Assembly: GCA_022360535.1 (NCBI GenBank)
Contig: JAKSCP010000189.1
Location: 1 to 16,778 of the forward strand
Direction of reading: 5' to 3'
DNA length: 16,778 bases
Source of the DNA: Pseudomonadales bacterium
GTDB taxonomy: Bacteria; Pseudomonadota; Gammaproteobacteria; Pseudomonadales; Pseudohongiellaceae
The position numbers were made by a program, and so were the translations under genes. Shown here in pieces: positions 14,347-16,778 of the stretch. The notes under the pieces were generated by a model. It was not told where the DNA came from. It saw only the letters and a list, made by a program, of their open reading frames with translations, and did not search any database. Position 1 is the stretch's first letter, and each line of letters begins with the position of its first letter.

Positions 14347-14389
14347 AGTATAGAAACTGTCCTGAAAATCAGTGTTGACGAGGATCAAC
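14347..14389 (-). promoter_or_regulatory. FNR/ANR-type class II promoter of the stress-protein gene
   Basis: On the plus strand TTGAC-GAGG-ATCAA (14375-14388) matches the FNR/ANR consensus TTGAT-N4-ATCAA at nine of ten positions, with flanking G (14374) and C (14389) also symmetric. On the minus strand a TATACT -10 hexamer lies at 14352-14347, predicting a start near 14340. The box centre (14381.5) then falls at -41.5, the standard class II position for FNR-family activators. The leader would be about 32 bases long and include the AGGAG site of the stress-protein gene. Confidence 0.7.
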
Positions 14390-14487
14390 GGCTAGTTGAG
14401 ATGGGCTTTCGCTCCGATTAATGCGCTTGCTAATTGGGTCCATGTGGTTGACACTACCTGCAATTCCTCGATTAGAAGGATTGCCCA

Positions 14488-15483
14488 ATGAAAACTCTTA
14501 ACTCATTGATTTCCCTGGCGTCCATATTCGTTTTGATGGCTGGACAGACGCTGGCCCAGAGCGACTATCAGGTGCCCCGTACCATCGACGGCCACCCCGA
14601 TTTGCAGGGGGTTTGGGAGAACAACACAATCACTCCGGTAGAAAGACCGGATGTCTTCGGCGACCAGGAGTATCTAACAGACGAAGACATAGCCTTCATC
14701 AATCAACGTATTGGTGAAATCATGGCTGCAGGAGAGGATGCGTTATTTGGCGGTGGAGTATTAGAAGCCGTATTCAGCGGCGAAATTAATTCCTACGACC
14801 CCAGCACTGGTAACTACGATTCACAGTGGATGGCCACACGCACAGTGCACCGGCGCACGTCGCAAATAGTCGATCCACCAGATGGCAAGTACCCACCTCG
14901 AACCGAAGCAGCAGTCCAGGCAGCGCGAGAATTGCGAGAGTGGCGCGAAGCACACCCCGCCGATTCCTGGACTGACCGCCCGCTGGGTGAGCGTTGTTTG
15001 TCTTTCGGGGCACCGCGACTGGGATCCGGATATAACAGCTACTGGCAGATCGTGCAGTCGAGAGATACCGTCGTGATCTACCAGGAAATGGCTCACGATG
15101 CCCGCATCATTCCCATTGTTGAACAGCCCCACGCACACGAGAGCATCAAACTGTGGCATGGTGATTCCCGTGGCTGGTGGGAAGGCGATACTCTGGTCAT
15201 CGAAACCACAAACTATTCTGATGCCAGCAGCACATCTCCTGAAACTGACAAGAAAGTAAATATCGAACGCATCACTCGAGTGAGTGACAATGCCTTGCAG
15301 TATCAACTAACGTCTCATGACCCCGGGCAATTTGCAGCTCCCTTTACCCGAGAGATCATTTTCGACTACACCCCCGACAAGATTTATGAGTACGCCTGTC
15401 ATGAAGGCAACTATGGCATGTACAACATTCTTTCCGGTCACCGCGCCCAGGAACGCATGGCCGCCCAAAGCCAGGACGATTAA
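14488..15483 (+). CDS. Exported protein of unknown function, DGHPDLQGVW-type
   Basis: A 331-residue secreted protein with signal peptide (hydrophobic core about 6-20, cleavage near TLA at 23). The mature protein opens with PRTIDGHPDLQGVW (30-43), a motif that recurs at the N-terminus of a widespread exported family in Acidobacteria and environmental Proteobacteria. Further conserved-looking parts are RCLSFGAPR (about 168-176), IVQSRDTVVIYQEMAHDARII, and GDSRGWWEGDTLVIETTNY, then a C-terminal YACHEGNYGMYNILSG. The family has no established activity. AGAAGGA eight bases before the ATG supports the start. It is divergent from the stress-protein gene and ends before a strong terminator, so it is probably transcribed alone. 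Confidence 0.8.
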   Translation: MKTLNSLISLASIFVLMAGQTLAQSDYQVPRTIDGHPDLQGVWENNTITPVERPDVFGDQEYLTDEDIAFINQRIGEIMAAGEDALFGGGVLEAVFSGEINSYDPSTGNYDSQWMATRTVHRRTSQIVDPPDGKYPPRTEAAVQAARELREWREAHPADSWTDRPLGERCLSFGAPRLGSGYNSYWQIVQSRDTVVIYQEMAHDARIIPIVEQPHAHESIKLWHGDSRGWWEGDTLVIETTNYSDASSTSPETDKKVNIERITRVSDNALQYQLTSHDPGQFAAPFTREIIFDYTPDKIYEYACHEGNYGMYNILSGHRAQERMAAQSQDD

Positions 15484-15501
15484 CAACAAACTAAAGCAAT
15501 C

Positions 15502-15532
15502 AATGAGGCCGGTATTCCGGCCTCATTTCTTT
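15502..15532 (+). terminator. Rho-independent terminator
   Basis: AATGAGGCCGG (15502-15512) and CCGGCCTCATT (15517-15527) form a perfect 11-base, GC-rich stem with a TATT loop, followed by TCTTT. It starts 18 bases after the stop of the preceding exported-protein gene and separates it from the metallo-hydrolase gene. Confidence 0.9.
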
Positions 15533-15572
15533 AAACCGAAGCATCGACACATCGAACCATGCACCATTTGTT

Positions 15573-16385
15573 ATGAAAAAACTAACTCTGCTGTCGATAT
15601 TTGCCTTCCTGACTTTTCAGGCAGTGGCCCAAGAGGCTTATTATCTGGCCAACGAAGGGGTCATGGTGACAGATGGTGAGACCAAGATTTTGTTCGACCC
15701 TCTCTATCCAGAAAGCTATGGTCAGTATCTGTTAGTGCCGGATGAAGTGCGTAATGCGATCTTCGCTGGCGAAGCGCCATTCGACGATATCGATGCGGTA
15801 TTCGTCAGTCACTTTCATGGCGATCACTTCTCTGCGGAAGATTCATTGGCTCTCCTGCAGGCGCAATCGAACGTTGCCCTCTATGCACCGCAACAGGCAG
15901 TCTTGGGAATGCGTACTATTGCGACTGATGAACAGGAAAGTGTATTCGATCGAGTGCATGCGGTGAGTCTGCAATACAAAGACGCGCCCGTTACTCTACG
16001 AATGGATAACCTCCTGGTGGAGGCAGTTCGCATACCTCACTCAGGTTGGCCCACCGGACGGGTAGATGTGGAAAATATTGTGTGGCGCGTCACGCTCAAC
16101 GACAACACCACGGTCGTACACATGGGGGATGCGGACCCAAATGATGTGCACTTCGCACTCAATCCGGAATACTGGGGTCGCGTCACACCCAACGCCGCCT
16201 TTCCTCCGTACTGGTTCTTCGCCAGTGACGCCGGACAGGGAATTCTGGAAAACCGGGTTGGTGCCCGTCGTAATGTCGGTGTGCATGTACCCGTGCAGAT
16301 TCCAGGCAGCCCGATGGCCAGACCGATTGAGTTACGCAGCGCTGATCTGTTTACCAGACCCGGTGAGACCCGTAGTCTGGAATGA
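15573..16385 (+). CDS. Exported metallo-beta-lactamase-fold hydrolase
   Basis: A 270-residue secreted hydrolase of the MBL fold. The signal peptide ends near AVA (19). Zinc ligands are visible: SHFHGDH with H80, H82, D84 and H85, then H156 (RIPHSG), D186 (HMGDAD), and a late H238 (VGVHVP). The order and spacing resemble the UlaG-like branch of simple MBL hydrolases (lactonases or phosphodiesterases) rather than true beta-lactamases, though the substrate is unknown. An insert between the first strands and HxHxDH (about 45-70) is typical of divergent members. No ribosome site is evident before the ATG; the alternative starts are not better. It follows a strong terminator and therefore needs its own promoter, which was not identified. 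Convergent with the LysE gene. Confidence 0.85.
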   Translation: MKKLTLLSIFAFLTFQAVAQEAYYLANEGVMVTDGETKILFDPLYPESYGQYLLVPDEVRNAIFAGEAPFDDIDAVFVSHFHGDHFSAEDSLALLQAQSNVALYAPQQAVLGMRTIATDEQESVFDRVHAVSLQYKDAPVTLRMDNLLVEAVRIPHSGWPTGRVDVENIVWRVTLNDNTTVVHMGDADPNDVHFALNPEYWGRVTPNAAFPPYWFFASDAGQGILENRVGARRNVGVHVPVQIPGSPMARPIELRSADLFTRPGETRSLE

Positions 16386-16466
16386 ACTCGTCTTTCTACC
16401 CAGCTCTACTATCCACCCTACTCCGATCCTACTCCGACCCCACTACCCACCCTGCCAGTCATCCGA

Positions 16467-16778
16467 TTAGGGAATAACAACCGCAACCACGGCGACTACC
16501 ATAAGCACCGCGAATGTCGAACGAAGGATGCGGGCTGCTCGCGGGCGGCGAAACAATGGACTGATAGCGCTGCCGAACCACAGCCAGGTGATGTTGACCG
16601 TCACTCCCATCCCGAAACACACCAGACCCGTCAGGCCATAAGCCACTATTGGTGAATCACCTGGTAACAGGAACTGAGAGAACACGGCCAGGAACACAGC
16701 ATAGGCCTTCGCATTCAACAGATTTATCAAAAAACCATCTACGAAGGCCGGTTGCTTCGCACTGGCTTGCTGGTCTTC
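16467..16778 (-). CDS. LysE-family amino-acid exporter, C-terminal part (cut by window end)
   Basis: The frame is open to the right edge and gives the last 103 residues of a LysE/RhtB-type exporter. The hallmark GFLINLLNAKAYAVFLAVFSQFL lies just inside the edge, where the family has GFxxNLxNPKxxLF; here Ala replaces the usual Pro. Three further hydrophobic stretches follow (VAYGLTGLVCFGMGVTVNI, the WLWFGSAISPLF segment, and STFAVLMVVAVVAVVIP), matching the C-terminal helices of the family. The first in-frame start inside the window (TTG 16730) is not the real one, since the coding sequence continues upstream with AFVDGF. LysE members export lysine, threonine, homoserine and similar compounds; substrate unknown. 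Confidence 0.88.
   Translation of the reverse strand, partial: EDQQASAKQPAFVDGFLINLLNAKAYAVFLAVFSQFLLPGDSPIVAYGLTGLVCFGMGVTVNITWLWFGSAISPLFRRPRAARILRSTFAVLMVVAVVAVVIP

Noticed and set aside
14357..14372. CTG-N10-CAG resembling a LexA box upstream of the stress-protein gene
   Set aside because: The ten inner bases do not show the alternating AT pattern of LexA sites, and the FNR/ANR box next to it explains the promoter better.
14448..14476. Perfect TTGACA -35 before the gene at 14488
   Set aside because: The only -10 candidates at a workable distance are poor and overlap the ribosome-binding site, which would leave almost no leader.
15573..16385. Beta-lactam resistance gene
   Set aside because: The fold is metallo-beta-lactamase-like, but motif spacing and the overall sequence fit general MBL hydrolases, not the resistance enzymes.

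Overview
The window reads as chromosomal DNA of a Gram-negative bacterium, most likely a marine or aquatic gammaproteobacterium. This is inferred from lipoprotein signal peptides, a large share of exported proteins, a TonB-receptor-like remnant, an FNR/ANR-type promoter and protein families common in that group. No rRNA, tRNA, CRISPR array, phage or intact transposon was seen. Both ends cut genes: a zinc-binding, membrane-anchored protein on the left and a LysE-family exporter on the right, both on the minus strand.

Left part (1-6446): the partial zinc-binding gene (no ATG start); a stretch of nested inverted repeats; an exported NIPSNAP-like protein; then a lipoprotein amidohydrolase of the YtcJ type on the plus strand. 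This meets, tail to tail, a four-gene minus-strand unit. In transcription order the unit encodes an exported NHL beta-propeller (amidating-lyase-like), a short-chain reductase of the 2,4-dienoyl-CoA reductase type, an exported SAM-methyltransferase-like protein and a PEP mutase/isocitrate-lyase-fold enzyme. Gaps of 30, 70 and 6 bases suggest one operon.

Middle part (6447-12805): a divergent promoter region with a palindrome over an extended -10 box drives a class III aminotransferase and a second lipoprotein amidohydrolase, 23 bases apart. Downstream lie a decayed C-terminus of what looks like a TonB-dependent receptor and a small GTG-start lipoprotein, both minus. A T-rich spacer and an APC-family permease follow. 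The permease meets a membrane-bound LytTR regulator tail to tail with no spacer. Two amidohydrolases, an aminotransferase and a permease could together serve uptake and breakdown of an amide- or amine-bearing compound; this is inference and no substrate can be read from the sequence.

Right part (12806-16778): an exported YHS-domain protein, a tandem universal stress protein behind a class II FNR/ANR promoter, an exported protein of unknown function beginning near a DGHPDLQGVW motif, a strong intrinsic terminator, an exported metallo-beta-lactamase-fold hydrolase, and the LysE fragment.

There is no clear new defence or mobile system here. The best leads are the FNR/ANR promoter of the stress protein, the four-gene unit mixing exported and cytosolic enzymes, the receptor remnant, and the nested inverted repeats at 375-560.
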